NCBI GenBank assembly: GCA_963733505.1
Contig: CAVTDW010000005.1
Coordinates: forward strand, 620,001-684,000
DNA from: JALYXV01 sp963733505
GTDB taxonomy: Bacteria; Actinomycetota; Acidimicrobiia; Acidimicrobiales; Palsa-688
DNA: 64,000 nt
Direction: 5' to 3'
Position numbers and translations under genes: made by a program. Every line of letters begins with the position of its first letter. The first letter of the stretch is position 1. The notes beneath the pieces were generated by a model. It ran no database searches, was not told where the DNA came from, and was given only the letters and a program-made list of their open reading frames with translations. Positions 63,947 through 64,000 of this stretch are shown here, one piece after another.

Positions 63947-64000
63947 CGAGCGACCTCCACGAGCTCGTGCCGCAGGTCTCCGGGTCGCGACTGCGTCGTC
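63943..64000 (-). CDS. ABC transporter ATP-binding subunit (C-terminal fragment)
   Basis: Only the last codons are in the window, ending ...RPGDLRHELVEVAR and TGA (63945-63943), overlapping the permease ATG (ATGA). The assignment rests on the overlap with an ABC-2 permease gene and on the L-x-x-V-F/E-type end; no ATPase motif is visible. Confidence 0.5.
   Translation of the reverse strand, partial: TTQSRPGDLRHELVEVAR

Overview
The window is high-GC DNA carrying a long run of conserved actinobacterial housekeeping genes, almost all on the + strand. Gene order (rimM-trmD-rplS, DUF2469-yraN, comM-dprA-xerC-whiG, rpsB-tsf-pyrH-frr-cdsA, dxr-rseP-ispG, rimP-nusA-ylxR-infB-ylxP-rbfA-nrnA-truB-ribF, rpsO-pnp-M16 peptidase-dapB, dapA-rnj-ftsK, rimO-pgsA-cinA, recA), the WhiG sigma factor, an Eis-type acetyltransferase, a GAACnnnnGTTC SOS box at recA and many apparently leaderless starts point to an actinobacterium. 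The loose synteny and the archaeal-type ProRS fit Acidimicrobiia best; this placement is an inference.

Layout. 0-4 kb: translation/RNA-modification genes, a degenerate 23-24 bp tandem repeat where lepB/rnhB usually sit, DUF2469, yraN with a probable ATT start, and a trans-sulfuration-type PLP enzyme. 3.7-6.4 kb: two tiny minus-strand genes, an enoyl-CoA hydratase/isomerase and a frameshifted DUF222-HNH gene. 6.5-11 kb: comM-dprA-xerC-whiG (DNA uptake, recombination, sigma factor). 11-23.6 kb: rpsB, tsf, pyrH, frr, cdsA, dxr, rseP, ispG plus an Eis-like acetyltransferase, and proS. 23.6-33 kb: the nusA-infB operon behind an attenuator-like leader. 33-39 kb: arfB (minus), rpsO, pnp, M16 peptidase, dapB. 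39-44.3 kb: acyl-CoA ligase, a methyltransferase-Mug glycosylase fusion, two TetR regulators and a ferritin-like di-iron protein, the most accessory-looking block. 44.3-50.5 kb: dapA/RNase J in one uninterrupted frame, ftsK, thrB. 50.5-56 kb: minus-strand sigma factor, zinc-ribbon protein, queF, rimO, pgsA, cinA, thpR. 56-60 kb: ECF sigma/anti-sigma pair and a recA interrupted by a homing-endonuclease intein. 60-64 kb: spoVS, a phosphoribosyltransferase ending in a run of exactly 60 A, then minus-strand PhyH-like, MpaB-like (DUF2236) and ABC exporter genes.

Quality. The first 55 kb has only three frame breaks (DUF222-HNH, dxr, ftsK). From about 56.0 kb on nearly every gene is broken by one or more single-base-type frame changes, and a 60-base poly-A interrupts GC-rich DNA at 61258. 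I read the last 8 kb as poorly polished sequence with a possible artificial join, not as a pseudogene island.

I found no convincing new defence or mobile system. The best leads are the recA intein, three unusual one-frame fusions (IspG+Eis, DapA+RNase J, methyltransferase+Mug), very long disordered tails on RpsB, CdsA and PNPase, a 35-bp symmetric operator over a TetR promoter beside a di-iron enzyme, and a repeated leaderless-promoter signature.
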